The notes under the pieces are model-generated. The model did no database searches and was not told where the DNA came from. It worked only from the letters and a program-made list of their open reading frames with translations. This document shows, one piece after another, positions 1-12,809 of a DNA stretch of 64,000 nucleotides. Position numbers and translations under genes: made by a program. Every line of letters begins with the position of its first letter. Position 1 is the first letter of the stretch. The DNA comes from Neurospora intermedia. Its lineage: Eukaryota; Ascomycota; Sordariomycetes; Sordariales; Sordariaceae. Location: contig BTPP01000007.1 in NCBI GenBank assembly GCA_037102815.1, forward strand, positions 2,046,001 to 2,110,000. The letters are read 5' to 3'.

Positions 1-1270
1 ATAGCTTTGTAAAGAGCTTTATTATAGTATTAAATAGTAATACTTCTCTCTATAATTGTATTAAGTCCCTTTTCTTTAATTCTAATCCTAATCCTATTCT
101 TATTCTACGTTTAGATTTCCTATTTACGGATATTTCGACTAATCGAGCGGCGGGCTTTAACGTCCCTACTTTAAATGCCCCTACTAACTAAAATAATAAT
201 TATAATACTACCCTATATAAGAAAAAGCCTTTTAAACTCTCTAAGTAGGATAAATAGCCTTATGTATTCCTCTTTTACTATAATAAACTTATTAAAATAT
301 ATAATACCGATATTAAAGCCGGGCTTCGCACCAATTACAATACTATATAGTATAAAATTTTTAATATACTCCCCGATAATAAGTAATTATAATTTAAAGG
401 GTTCTAAATTAGTAAGACCGCCCGTAGCGAAGAAGACCCTATAGCTTTATTCAATTAAATCCAAATAATTTTCGGTTTATATTAGAATAGGGATATTACC
501 CTTAATAAATTCTTTCGCTTTTATTAGAAGGATAGAGAACTATTTACGACTTTCTTTACTACCTTCGATAATAAGCTTTTAAAAGCCGGTAATTATAATT
601 AAGAGAGTTTAGTTAAATTAATATACCTTCGTTATATAATTAATAAGAAATTCTATAATAAATTCTTTTTAATAGACCTCTTAAATAACTACTATACGTA
701 TATAGCCTAAATGTAGTACTATATTGCCGGTTACGAACGTACGTTTAAATTTAAAGAAAATTACTATAAATATCTTTATAATTAGTAGGGTCGCTCTACC
801 TAAAATAACGGCTTTTACTTCCCCGCATCCTATACTAATATTCCGAAGCTTAATAACTAATGTTAATAATTTTCTATTCCGCCTTCGAATCTATTTAAGA
901 ACTATACTACGGATATTAATAGCGACGCTATTATAGGAACTACTCGTATTAGTACGTCTATTAGGGGTCGTAGTAATTAAGAGTAAAACGGTTTAAATTC
1001 ATCTACTTCCCCTAAATATACTAAGTAAGTCTCTAATAAAAAACATTAAAAATATAAGGATAATAATTTATACCTCTATTATTGAACTTCTATTTATTAT
1101 ATAAATAATTATCCCTACTTACTAACAGTTCCTCCGAATAATAATATCCGTATTTAAACTACTATTATAGAAATTCCTCTATTATTAAAAGAGGATAAAG
1201 GGTTAAACTCTACCCCTAAATAGGGAAAAAAATAATTCCGGAGTAAAATTAAGCCCTAGAGCCCTTAAAA
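1..1270 (+). pseudogene. gag: Gypsy-1 gag remnant with mutated CCHC knuckle
   Basis: Frame 3 reads as a retrotransposon Gag. Around 435-700 there is a capsid-like stretch (DPIALFN, then IQIIFGLY, NRDITLNKFFRFY, and ESLVKLIYLRYIINKKFYN), resembling Ty3/Gypsy capsid proteins. At 1071-1112 the codons have the spacing of a CX2CX4HX4C zinc knuckle, but all three Cys and the His are Tyr codons (TAT/TAC), the change expected from G-to-A and C-to-T mutation. Several in-frame TAG/TAA codons make it non-functional. The start codon lies outside the window. The Gag assignment rests on position before protease/RT and on the knuckle spacing; the capsid resemblance is my recollection of the family. Confidence 0.7.
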
Positions 1271-1289
1271 GTACTAAATAAAGTAAAAG

Positions 1290-3180
1290 AATTTAAATCC
1301 AAATTGTAAATAAAAATAGAACCTATATTAATCCTACTTATTATTAACGATTATAATTTATTCTACGCCCTTATTAATAAGGATTACTAGTATTATATTG
1401 CAATTAGTAAGAAGGTTATTAAAAATTTTAATATTCTTATTATTTCTATTAAACTTCGCTATATAAAGGGAGCCTCTACTACTATAGAAGGAACTACTAT
1501 TTAAGGGCTTACTTACTTCCTTACTAAGGTTAATAGATATATATATTTAATATATACGTACGTTGTCCCCCTTTTAAAGTTTCCTATTATCCTAAGTAAA
1601 CCGTAGTTGAAAGTAATAAAAATATACTCCGTCCCTTACAAAAAAAGGATATACTTAGGTATTATAGACTATTAGGTCCTATATATCGGAGGAAAATAGG
1701 TACTAGATATAGACTTTATTAAAAATATTAAATCCGCTATTTATATATTCGTTACTACCTTTGTAAGTTATATTCGCCGTTTACGAAAAGAATTCGGTAA
1801 TAAAGCCGCCGAAGAAACTATATATACAATTAACCTAAAGGATATAGAGAAGGCGCTACAATTAAAAAAGGTCTATACTAAAGAATAATTTAAGAAAATA
1901 ATTCCCTTAATATATTATAACCTCCTCCTATTATAAATGAAAGAGAATATTAATAAACGGAATCCTTATTACCCTAGTATTGACTATCGGATCGAAATTA
2001 AGAAAGGACCCGACGGTAAGGAGCTTCCCCTACTTTTTAGCCTATTGTATAGTATAATTTACAAAGAACTTTTTATCCTAAAGAAGATATTAAAGGACTT
2101 ATTGGATAAAGGGTTTATTAGAGTAAATAATTTTAAAGCGGGTGCCCCTATATTATTCATCCGGAAGCTGGGCGGTGGCCTCCGCTTCTATTATAATTAT
2201 TAAGCTTTAAACGCTATTATTCGAACGGACTAATATCCGTTACTATTTATTAAAGAAATGTTTTATATTTTAAAGGGAGTAAAGTAATATATTAAGGTTA
2301 ATATTATATAGGCCTTCTATAAAATTCGTATAATTATAGGAAAGGAGTAGAAAATAGTATTTAAAATTCGTTATAATTTATTCGAGTAGTTAATCGTCCC
2401 CTTCGGACTAAGGAACGCCCTAACGATATTTTAATAGTATATTAACTTTATTTTGTAAGAATATTTAAATAAGTTCTATATAGCGTATATAAATAATATC
2501 CTTATCTACACCTCGGGCTCTAAAGCGGACTATAAAATTAAAGTCCGTTTTATACTATAGAAGCTCTTAAACATTAGATTGTACTTTAACCCAAATAAGT
2601 ATAAATTCGCCATTAAAAAGGTTAAATATTTCGGGTTTATTATTTATACTAGCGTTAGAATTTAAGTTAACCCCGAGAAGGTTAAGGCGATTTTTAAATA
2701 GTTGCCTCCTACCTCCTAGAAGGGTATATATAACTTCTTTAAATTTATTAATTATTATAGAATATTTATACTTTAATTCTTTAAGGTTGTAGTCCTCCTT
2801 ATAATATTAATTAATAAAGGAGTAATATTTAAATGGATAAAAGAATATAAAGCCGCCTTTTAATTATTAAAGATATTATTTACCTAAGCTCTAATTCTTA
2901 TTAAATTCGATCCGGATAAGAAAACGTTCTTCGACACGGATTATAACGGTTTTACGCTCGGGGGTATTATTTCCTAAGAGGTTAATAATATTAGGAAGCA
3001 CGCAGTTGTAGGATATTATTTACGGAAGTTCAATACTATTGAATAGAATTACCTAATTTATAATAAGTAAATATTGGCGATTATTAATTATAAAGGGATA
3101 GACTACTTTACGAATTAGAAACGAAGATACTATAATAATGGAATAGGGACTTATAAAGATCCTAGAGATATTGGGCCTAA
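1290..3180 (+). pseudogene. pol: Gypsy-1 pol remnant: protease, RT, RNase H
   Basis: Frame 2 carries a protease-like segment (about 1320-1680, LLIINDYN where LIDTG-type catalytic sequence is expected). Reverse transcriptase follows (about 1937-2640): the entry segment has SIDYRIEIKKGPDGKELP, KGFIRVNNFKAGAPILFIRK and VPFG. The catalytic box at 2486-2506 reads YINNILIY, where the family has YVDD/YIDD. The second Asp is Asn (GAT to AAT), so the enzyme is dead at the metal site. RNase H-like sequence follows (FDPDKKTFFDTDYNG, about 2900-3000). An open stretch at 1937-2203 is the best preserved part. Integrase is not recognisable after this. Gln codons turned into TAG/TAA are spread throughout. 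Confidence 0.85.
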
Positions 3181-5190
3181 TTGAAAATAGTCCTAAAAAT
3201 ACCCAAATCCTAATAAATTAAGGGGAAGGTATATTAAAGGCTATAAATATAAGCCTTATACTATTTATAATTCTTAAAAGGCCGGAAGTACCTTATAATA
3301 GGGCTTTTCTTCTTTAGTATTTCCTTCGATAAGTATTTCCGGACTTTTTCGAAGGTAATAGGTTGTATAAGGGCGTCGTTGTACAACGAATTACTAAGGC
3401 CGGTATTAAATACTATAACGTTCGAAATAGTACCGCCCTCCGAATTATTAGGGAGGGCTATAACCTTCGCTACTTCAAAAGTAAACGTTTTCTTAGCGGC
3501 GCCGGAAGGTTTCCTATAAGGTATAGTAAAGTAATAATAATACTAAAGCGGGTTAAATATAATTGTAAAATAGTGGCGGACTCGGTAATAAAATGGATAT
3601 AATACGGCGGGTATAGTAGCGTAATATAAAGGAGAAAAAAGGGAAGGAAGAAGGAAGGTGGGTTAAAGTTTCTTTTATAGAAATTTGGGCGACCCAGAAT
3701 AATATAATTAAAGAAAGATAAAATAAAAGGCTACCGACTATAGGGAAATTATAATAAGAAGGACGGAGGTAGGGCGGCGACGGGCTAGGGCTGGGACGGA
3801 TATATATATAATACAAATTTATCACCTCGGTTATAACAGTAAAGTTATACCGAGAGGAAGGAAAATAGGAAGGTACGGAGCCGATACAGCGCTATTACAA
3901 TAGTAAAGCGGAGGGTTTTTATCCGGCTAGTACAGTACGGTTTTTCCTACCGACTACGAACGAAGTAGTACCGTATGCCCACTGGGCGGACTATGTATAT
4001 AGTTAGCGTGTATAAGACTAATAATAATATAAATAAAGTCCGGCTAAACACCGCTTATTATATTCCTCTTGAAAGACTTATTTAATACATTTAGCGTCTT
4101 TATTATAATTTTCGATCTTAGTTTTAATAGCGCTTATTATTATCGGTATATTACTATTGATATTTTTAAAGGTAAACTTACAATTTATTCTCGTTGGGGG
4201 AAAGACTTTTAATAGCGGTTAGCGGCCCCCTTATCACCTCTATTAAACTTACAAAAGGTTCGGTTTATATCAAACCTTTAAGCGATATTTTCTAAATTTT
4301 CCATATATCGATTATAAATTTTGAATATACGGACTAAAATTAATTAATCGTATAGAGTATTAAATATAAAGGTATTTAATTAAACGAGTTAGGATTCGTC
4401 TTTTTAAATTAACCCTCCTACCTTTATTAAGTTCTTTTTAAAGACCGGGAAAAAATCGGCAAAGCTTTGATTGTTACATTAATAAATAATTCGTAAGCAA
4501 ATTAACGTAAATTGCTTCTCATTCTTATTACCAAAAATTAACTTTAAGTAATTGAATTAATCAATAGGCCGGTCAAAATCGTTAGTGTAATTATAGCACT
4601 AGAATACTTCTACCTTAATTATTTTATTACTTGGAAATACATTAAATAATATTAGTTATCCCAATCTATTATTAAAAATTACTCTAATTGCTCTCTCCTC
4701 TCTATATATAAGGCGTAATTACATTAGGAATAGAGAGAAGGTCAAAGTAAATTCATTTTACTTCGGTTACTAGATATTCTTATATTTAGTATTAGGAACG
4801 GTGATAGGGGCAGCTTCTTAAATAATACCGATTACAATATTAGGGGTAATAGTAATTGTATAAATAATCGTTTAAGGGTTATTCTACGCTCTTTAAGTAA
4901 TAAGCGACGTACTAACGGCAATTCTAACAGCGTCGGCGAACGCTATATTAATAAAAATACTTTTAATAAAATCGTTTTTCTCTCTCTCTATTTACTAAGC
5001 TTTAGCCCGTTATACTTCTTCTTCTACGTTCGATATAGCGTATTCCTACCCTTACTACTATAGCGGCGGTAGGTTTTAATCTATTAATTCTATTAGGTTA
5101 ATAGAACTTAATATAATAGGGATAATAGAATTAATATAGGTACTAGTCATATAGTTTAATTAAGGTTCTATAAAGGAGGGAAAAATCTAT
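3181..5190. other. Unassigned AT-rich degenerate sequence
   Basis: About 2 kb with no family I can name. It holds an open frame at 3363-3602 (79 codons, plus strand, rich in R/K/I/V) without recognisable domain; it could be a scrap of the Gypsy-1 3' region. A purine-rich stretch follows at 3612-3800 (runs such as GGAGAAAAAAGGGAAGG), a possible remnant polypurine tract. From about 3900 to 5190 the sequence is AT-rich with no frame, repeat partner or hairpin of note except that at 3826-3857. It may include the lost helicase half of the Helitron described next, but I could not read helicase motifs. Confidence 0.4.
3826..3857. repeat. Imperfect hairpin
   Basis: CTCGGTTATAAC and GTTATACCGAG form inverted arms around the spacer AGTAAA, with one bulged base. 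It lies just downstream of a purine-rich tract. It could be a hairpin near a transposon end (Helitron 3' ends carry short hairpins), but no CTRR terminus follows directly. Function is not established. Confidence 0.35.
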
Positions 5191-5192
5191 TT

Positions 5193-5311
5193 GAGATGCG
5201 GATCCACCGGCGTAGAGGTTTTCATCGGGGCTGCGCGCTCTGCGCCACTGTGGCTAACGATAGCTCTGGTCTTAGAGACCAGAGTCTATGACCCGGGCGC
5301 TAGCCCCATGA
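5193..5311. other. GC-balanced, non-RIP-like island with 9-bp hairpin
   Basis: A short island with normal base composition (rich in CG and GC dinucleotides) interrupts AT-rich sequence at the point where the minus-strand Helitron Rep frame loses similarity. It contains a perfect inverted repeat, CTCTGGTCT (5264-5272) and AGACCAGAG (5276-5284), with a 3-base loop. It begins TGAGATGC and ends CATGACA. The TG...CA ends recall a small solo LTR, but the flanks show no target duplication. It may be a late insertion, or a fragment too short or too low in copy number to be hit by RIP. Confidence 0.4.
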
Positions 5312-6969
5312 CAATAATTCCTAGAAACAATTTGAGGAATAATCTATTAAGCAATCTCTTTGAAAGGTCTTAACTAGTTTTTTACTTTCGAATAATATTT
5401 GGTAATATAGTTAATAATGGCGGTATAGTTAATATATAGCTGAATATTTATATTAGCACGCTATACTAAGGTAACGGTCTGACTATAGTTATTTATACGG
5501 TTATTGTTCTTTACCCCATTGTATAACTAATACTTTGGGTTAAAATTGTGTATAAGGTATATTTCCGGATAGTAATTTGTAAGAAAGTAAAACCGATAGA
5601 CCTTAGATATTAGATCCTTAGGACGAAAAGTACTTTACTTGAGCCGCTTAATACGAAGGTAATAATTATTAAAATACTAGCTATATCGTTATATCTAATT
5701 TACTATACGGGATAGAAGGTCGAAAGTAGGTAGATATTGGCCTTCTTCTTCGTTATTACTAATAATAATAAATAGAGGATTTCCTTCACTTTATTAACTA
5801 ACTCTTTCTAGTTTAACGTTGAAAGTAATTATATAATAACTCTATAATTCTATAAATTACCGTCGTACGTTCTCGTTAATGAATTTAGGGGCCTTAATAT
5901 AGGGTACTTAGTAAACGCTATAATTATACCTACTACCTCTTACCTAAAATTTAATATAGTACTACCAATCCTTAATCTTAAATTTAAGAATTAAAATATC
6001 TTCCTTGAATAATTCGAATCGTTTTTGGAGGTAGTATACTACAATATGCGGGTTTTCTTTAAGGTTCCTCCTTATAATTCTATAACGGACTTTAATAGAT
6101 ATTTTCTGCTATTCTTCGAGATTAGGTATATATTAAGCAAAGCTTTCCTAAAATATATTAGCCGTGCTAAATATGATAGATTAGGCAATATACCTAATAC
6201 TTACATATAAGTACGTAGTTCGTAACTTTTATATATCCAATATAGCCGTATACTATATATAGTATTAGAAAACCTTACAACCGAATTGAAAAGCCGGCGT
6301 GCCTTTAGCGTATTAGATTCGACTATTTCCCTTAATACTTCGATACTAATTAAACCCTTATTATTTATACTACTGTAATTAGAATAAATAAAGAAAGCCG
6401 ACTTCAAATTGACTTACTTACGTATCAAGGTATTGAATGTAAGGAATAGGAATCGGTAATATCAAATAAACCGTCTATTGTACTATTTAAGTACGTATTC
6501 AATATAATCCGTATAATTAATAGATTATATACAAGGTTCAATAAAATTAATTTTCCCGTCTAAATAGAATATAGGGAATACCTGTAATACAATTAGTTAA
6601 GATTTATCCCATTCATATATAGGGTAGTTCCATAATAGGCTGGGTTTAAGAAAGGGTTAAGCTAGAGGATATTAGCCGGCGGGTTAAGGTTAAAGTTGCG
6701 GAGGTTAGCCGGCGGGTTTTCTATATATCAATTGAACCGGTACGGTATTTAGTATATTTTATCTTCTATTTTATAATTATTAACGAAGTTACTCTATATT
6801 TACTTAATTAGCAATAAGGTTAGGGAGGGCGGCGACTTCCAGCTCAAAAGTATTATCTTCTTGTTTATTACTGGTATTACCGTCCCTCTCTCTATCTAAA
6901 TCGAGATCCTCGTTATCCGGGAAATTATTAGGGTTAAATTTATAAATAACCAATTTATTGTATACATTA

Positions 6970-7142
6970 TGTGAGATCACCAACGAGATCAAGCGGTTGA
7001 ATACGATTAATTGAGTGCTATGGAGAGAGAGGGAGACTGGCAGAGTCTGGAAGGCTAGATATGGTGCGGTCTGGGCAGGGCACAGAGTAGGGACTGGGCC
7101 CAGTGAATGCTGTGCCCAGTGAATACCAGGGACCCACCAACA
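6970..7142 (-). repeat. Copia 3' LTR
   Basis: 173 bp, the same orientation and length as the copy at 12810-12982. It starts TGTGAG on the plus strand and ends CAACA. The minus-strand open frame reported through it and into flanking sequence is a read-through, not a gene. On the element's coding strand the sequence just before this LTR is TATGAGGGTG, a weak polypurine tract. Confidence 0.93.
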
Positions 7143-7252
7143 CACCCTCATAGACTGGAAGACTGCCAAAATAGTATCTAAACCTCCATACTATTTATAT
7201 TGTGATATCTTTCATAGTATTAACGATATTTCAAGCCCAGGGAACCTTCTTC

Positions 7253-10200
7253 TAGACTATACCTATCAACTTGATAAATCTAGCGTGCTTATCCGGCTTC
7301 AATGGCTTCGTCAAACCGTCGGCTAGTATCTCGTCACCCGGTAAATGTTCGATTGTAAATGCCTTCCTATCTACCTCTTAAATTAACTATTTATACCGTA
7401 TATTAATATAATAGTTCTTAGTAGGTTGATTGGGGTTAAGAACCCGATCCTTGGCGTTGTTACTATCTGTGTAGAATACTCTATTGACCTTGTGAACTCC
7501 CAGATTCACGCTCAAATCATCCAGCATACCACCAACCCAATCGAAAGCCTTAGTTATAGGTACCAAATTGGTAAACTCTGCTTCTATCGTGCTAGTTGTA
7601 ATAAGATCCTATTATTTAGACTTCCAAAGGACGGGACTACAGGTAAAGAATACAATATAACCCGCTATACTCTTCCTTAAAGGGATATCGTTGGTAAAGG
7701 AGGCGTTGGTATATACGTAGAAGGATGGGGCTATTAACGGCGAGAGTATACCGCCCAACTCAATACCTAAATCGGAATACTCGAATAGATACCGCTATAA
7801 ATGCTTTATAACGATAAGGTAGCGATTAATAGGCTTTTTAATACCCTTTAATAGTTTATTGACGGTAAAGGCGATGTTTGGCCGGGTATTTATTAATAAC
7901 CAATTTAATAAACTAATTTTGTTAGGGTAAAACTTAGCTTCTTCTAGTAATATATTGTTACCCCTATAAATCTTATAGTCCGGTGGTTATACTATTTTAA
8001 CGCTGTAGAGTTTACTATTATTATTGAACTTATCGATAACCGATTTAGTATATTGTTATTGAAATATAAAGACTATACGAGTCTAGCAGTCCTTTACGAT
8101 ATTGTATCCTAGAAATGTACGTACTTACCCCAACTCTTTAAATTTAAAATAGTTAGCCAATTAGTCTTTAATTTAATTAACGATAGCTATAATTAGTACG
8201 GTAATAAGAAGGTCGTTAACGTATAGTATTAATAATACTCCCAATACTCTATTAACAAATAAGTAAGAATTTATAGAGATTAGTATAAAGCCGGCCTCTT
8301 TGAATACTAGTACGAGAGTATTAAATTAGTAAAGTGGGGAACGTTTAAGACTATAGAGTACCTTAGTAAACTAATATACTACGTCTTCTTTACTATAATT
8401 GGGTATAGGCTTTTTAAGCGCTATTGGCTGCTCAATATAATATTAAGTGTCGTTAGGAATAGAAGTATTTAAAAAAGCAATATCAAAATCGAACTAGTAG
8501 TATTCGTAATTGTTTATAACTATAATAGCTAAGAATAATCTAATACTAACCGAAACTACTACCGTTATATATATCTCTTATACCGCCCAATTACTTTATT
8601 CGAAATTACTATAAACTATCTATTTGGCTCTAGCTTTCTAATCTTTAGTATTAATATCGTACTTCTTATTATATACCTATTTTCCAAATAGTACCTCTAT
8701 ATCCAGAGATTTAGGGACTAAAGTATAGACTCCCCTATTTTCGAATGCCTTAATTTACTTTTTTATAGCTAGTAACCAATATAATTTAAAATTACCCTAC
8801 TTACGTACTACTCGATAATTCTTTAATATAAATTGTTATACTTTGCTAGCGGCGATGACTACTATATTATAATTGATTTCAACGGTAGTAAAGCAATATA
8901 TAGGTATTATATATCGTACTAAACGACTCTCTATTAAGCCGTAAAAGTTGTTAGGTAGCGTCATAGAGTCTTATACAATATTACTATTACTATCTTTTAC
9001 GCTTTGAACATTATATTTAAAATTTACTAGTTTGGCCGTAGAACGACAAGGTCTGCCTTCGCTTACCTCTAAGTGTAGTACTTGCACGCCAGACTCAAAA
9101 GGTTAGCTTTCTTATCCTTGGGCCTAAATAGATTATCGGTCTATAGGGCCCGAATTCGACATCGGAGGGCCCGAATTCGAAATCGGAGGGTCCAAATTCG
9201 AGGCTTATTTCTCTAGGTTCGGTCGAAGTTGTAGCTTGCTAATTCGCAATGCCAGCGACGGAGTATATTATCGCGTTCTAGTGGGGTTCAGTATACCTAT
9301 CGGTAGCAATCTTACTTCTAAAGCTGGTTATTAAAGACTATTAGGCAGCAGGGTGCTAAGAGCAATATAAACAATTATTTCGTCAGAATCGCGTCGGTCG
9401 CAATTGCGGGGTATAGGGTCTTCTTTATTAAGATCTTCAAAATTGAGAAGATCGTCGTTATACTCGATAATATCCCTAACTAGCAAACTTAACGGTTATT
9501 ATTATAGCAGGTTAAACAATAAGCGCGCTAGCGAGGTTATTAGAGCCGGAGTTGGAGTTAAGGACGGAATCGGGGTTAATAACGGCGATACTAGCAGCGC
9601 TATATTAATTAGAATAGTCTAGGGAATTACAGTAGTCGTTAGAGTAATCGAAGCGACTAGAATAATTACAGTAACTATTATAGTTAAGGGTACTAGTATA
9701 ACCTCTAGCGAGAATAGCAATATAATCGTTATCTCCTATATCTTAACTTCCTACTTAGATAAATCGGTCGCTTATTAAATTAATTCTACTACTTTCAAGT
9801 ATAATTATAAAACCGTACCGTCTACTTTAACTTGAATCAAATAGCCGCTATCCACTACTTTATTAATTTCATCGACTATCTAATCTAAAAAGATAACGTA
9901 ATACTCAATTACATCGCTATTATTGCTACGGACTAAATCTTTATAATTGACTGGATCTTTTTCAAAAAAAGTTACCGCGCTAGCTCTAATAATCTCGCTA
10001 ATATATAGGTTCTAAATAAATACGATACGACTATAGATATTATTAAAGCCAATGAAATAACCCTTTTATACTCTAGTACGAAATTTATCGCACTATAGTC
10101 GCTTCTTTAACTTAATAAAGTAATAAGCCGTATAGAAGTAAGACCTCAAATACTTAAAATATAGCTTCCTAATTTCGTTTAAGAAATTGGCCGCCTCAGC

Positions 10201-11540
10201 GAATAGCTCCTATAAACTCTTACCTCCACAAGCTTTTAAAAGTAGAAGGTTAAGTACTCTAATAATATAGTCCACTACAAATAGCTATAAATACTCTAAT
10301 ATATTAAAATCCAATATTAAAACTCTAGTATATTATATAATAATAGTACTAGCTCTTTCAATCTTACCTGATATCTATAAAATATAGGGTATTAATTTTA
10401 GAAGCTCAATACTCTCTATACGTACCTACTCGACAATTTTGCTACATTAAAATTCCTTAGTACTAAAACCAAACTCTAGACCGCTATTAAGACTAAATAC
10501 CCTAATTTTAAAGCCACTTTGAAGCTTAGCCTATTTTTTAAACTCTTTAATCTATACAAAGGCATTGCCCTTATTAACTATAAACCTTACCTAATAGAAG
10601 CCGGTAACCTAATTAATAAAATAGATTATATACTAATCTTCCTTATAGCTAGATAAAGTATAGGAAACAACATCGACGTAGATATATGCCAATAGTTGAG
10701 TTGAAACTTTATTAGCGATTTTGGGGATTATATTGTAAGCCTTGGCTTTAACGTATACTTTATAAAAATAATCTTAACTATTACTTAACTTAATACCGGC
10801 CGCCTCACAAACTTTAAGAACCTACTCTTTACCTATATATATAAAGCGATAATATATTATTAAGTAGTTAATTGAAGCTATTATAATATAGCGAACGTTT
10901 TAGAGACAGTCTAATTAAATATATATTAGAAGGATAAGAAGGTCGTTAATCTATTTACATTATATCGTAACTTTACCGTATACTAATATTTAGTTAGACT
11001 TCATATCCCAGACCATACCATTATTAAAAAGACCTCTAGTTGTTAATAAATTTACTAGGGTAGAAGGATTATAAATATAATCCTTAATTCTAATTTTGAT
11101 AATTATATTATTTAAAGTAGCTATAGTTAATTCAACGGTACCGATATAGTAAGCATAAATCGAAGTCCCATCACTAATAGTATAGACTGCTAAATAGGGT
11201 AGTAGTTATATATCTATAAAATATTTTAAATAATTAAAGATATTATTTGCATAACTAGAGTCGTAAATAACTAGATTTCAAATACTACCTAGTTATTAGT
11301 ATTACCTTAGAACCTATTAGTCTTTAGCTAAATTACTATAGGCATATTAAAATTATAATTAGGAATAATCGATTAATTAACTACTCTAAGTATAATCAAT
11401 ACGCTCAATAGCATTAATTAGGGGCTCTAATAAAAATCTATACTAGTACCCATACCTATTATACTTATCAATATTCCACTTCTATATAATAAAATAGAAT
11501 TAATAGTAGCGGGAGTAGTAAAATTAATTAAAGTATTATT
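7253..11540 (-). pseudogene. pol: Copia pol remnant (PR-IN-RT-RNase H)
   Basis: Minus-strand reading gives the Copia order. A protease-like stretch (about 11250-11150, DGTSIYAYYIGTVEL) precedes integrase (about 10500-10000, NSGLEFGFSTKEF matching the DNG-EF core, and KGYFIGFNN as in KGVFLGY). Reverse transcriptase has the catalytic box YVND at 8212-8223, where YVDD is expected (second-site Asp to Asn). RNase H spans about 7760-7440 (YTNASFTNDIPLRKSIAGYIVF and TSTIEAEFTNL). The C-terminus reads EILADGLTKPL and ends near 7253. Stops are TAG/TAA at probable Gln codons. Integrase before RT rules out Gypsy. Confidence 0.88.
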
Positions 11541-12455
11541 AGCAAGGGCACTAGTGCCAGCGGCTACCTTCTTAGCCAATATATCCTTCTTAAGCTTCTA
11601 AGTATCAAGCGCCTACTCAAGGAAATATACCCAACAGATATCCGCCTTCTTACTAATATAATAACCGCAAGAGATATACTTCTAAATAGTATAGATCTTC
11701 TTATCGCAGCTAATATAATCGACCCGCTTAGAGTCCTCCTTCTTCTTATCAATCGAACCACCATTATTATTATTATTCTTATTAGCATTATTATTATTAT
11801 TGGCCAACTTCTAAATATTAATATTAATACTAGTACGGGACTCAACGTTACCAATATTATTAAGCTCCAATAGGAAAGTACCGACTTCAAGCTCTTTAGC
11901 CTCCAAAGCAGCTACCTAGTATCTAGCATCGATAGGGTAGGCAGCCTTCACAGCATTATAAAGGAAGGTAATCTCGAAGTTATCGTCGATCTTGAACTTA
12001 GCATCCTCGACACACTTACGGAGTAAGGTATAACGAGTAAGGAAAGAAGCTATAGTATCAAAATTACCGCGCTTAATAGCCAAATACTCAGTAAAAACTT
12101 CGCTATAAACCTCGTTAGTAATATAGACAATGCATAACTAAACGAGATTATACGTAACCTTAGGGTCTCTACCAAGTCTATCCCAACTATTAATATTTAA
12201 GGTAATAACGACTTCAGGGTTCTTAAGTATAGAGAATAGAATTTTATTGGCGTTGGCGCGTCTAGTCTACCAAATATTATACTTATCGGTATCCGCTTTG
12301 TCGGGCTCCGGGATTATCTCGAAGACGTATTCGGCGAATTGAAAGCAGTCAAGCTCGGCCATAAGACCTTAATGCCAATCGGCGATATTCTGCTCGCCAA
12401 GGAGGGGAACCAGCAACGAACTGGTAGTCGTCGTAGGCATGGGAGGGTTTGACAT
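11540..12455 (-). pseudogene. gag: Copia gag remnant
   Basis: The start Met is the CAT at 12453-12455 (minus strand), giving MSNPPMPTTTTSSLLVPLLG and then GLMAELDCFQF, followed by a W-x-R Copia Gag-like region with RKCVEDAKFKIDDNFEI and FLYNAVKAAYP. An Asn-rich linker (about 11810-11750) follows. Next is a Cys-containing segment with Cys at VDYISCDKK and KYISCGYYISKKADICW, probably a decayed CCHC knuckle. In-frame stops are TAG/TAA. Base composition here is less AT-rich than in the pol part. Confidence 0.8.
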
Positions 12456-12797
12456 GTTAAGAGAGTCGCGTATTTGAAAAAGAAGAAAGGGAGTAGGTAT
12501 CGCTAGACTAGCCACTAATTGACTTGATTGAATCGCTTGATTCGATGATGAATTTAATTAAATCGATAAATAATTCGATAGATGAACCGATAACTGGTTC
12601 GATAGATTCGCTATACAACAAGTATTGGCGAGAATCTTCATATAACGAGGCTAGCTTGTGGGCGAGCGGGCGAGTCGTCAAGTCGACGAAGGTCGCGTTG
12701 CTTCTTTTAACCCGGTGGTACAGCGCCTTATTAAAGTTGAAGCCGACGATGCACTGGAGATGCGCTCGTCAAATGCGATCACATGGAAGGTTAGAGA

Positions 12798-12809
12798 GGG
12801 CTCATAACC
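12798..12809 (-). promoter_or_regulatory. Copia primer-binding site, half-tRNA type
   Basis: Directly adjoining the 5' LTR, the element's coding strand reads GGTTATGAGCCC. Its complement, GGGCTCATAACC, looks like the anticodon stem-loop of initiator tRNA-Met (CAT anticodon in the loop) rather than a tRNA 3' end. Drosophila copia and other hemiviruses prime from such a tRNA-iMet half. The match is seen; the tRNA identity is inferred from family knowledge. Confidence 0.6.

Larger units (their letters stand above)
1..3610 (+). mobile_element. Gypsy-1: truncated, RIP-degraded Ty3/Gypsy retrotransposon
   Basis: A plus-strand Gag-protease-RT-RNase H order is readable, so this is the interior of a Ty3/Gypsy LTR retrotransposon. 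It enters the window already inside gag, so the 5' LTR lies to the left or is lost. After RNase H (about 3170) I find no integrase and no LTR partner, so the 3' end is truncated, replaced or too degraded to see. Gag is in frame 3 and pol in frame 2, the same -1 relation seen in the two other Gypsy elements of the window. Stops are almost all TAA/TAG at expected Gln codons, as RIP produces. Confidence 0.85.

Noticed and set aside
5191-5373. 60-codon plus-strand ORF
   Set aside because: Spans the GC-balanced island and its AT-rich flank; no homology recognised and composition changes within it.
6804-7169. Minus-strand 121-codon ORF
   Set aside because: Runs from Copia LTR sequence into the Helitron remnant; the Helitron part is real but the start is an LTR artefact. 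Replaced by the joined Helitron annotation.
11564-11890. Minus-strand 108-codon ORF rich in Ile/Arg
   Set aside because: Out-of-frame shadow of the Copia gag frame (Asn-rich linker).
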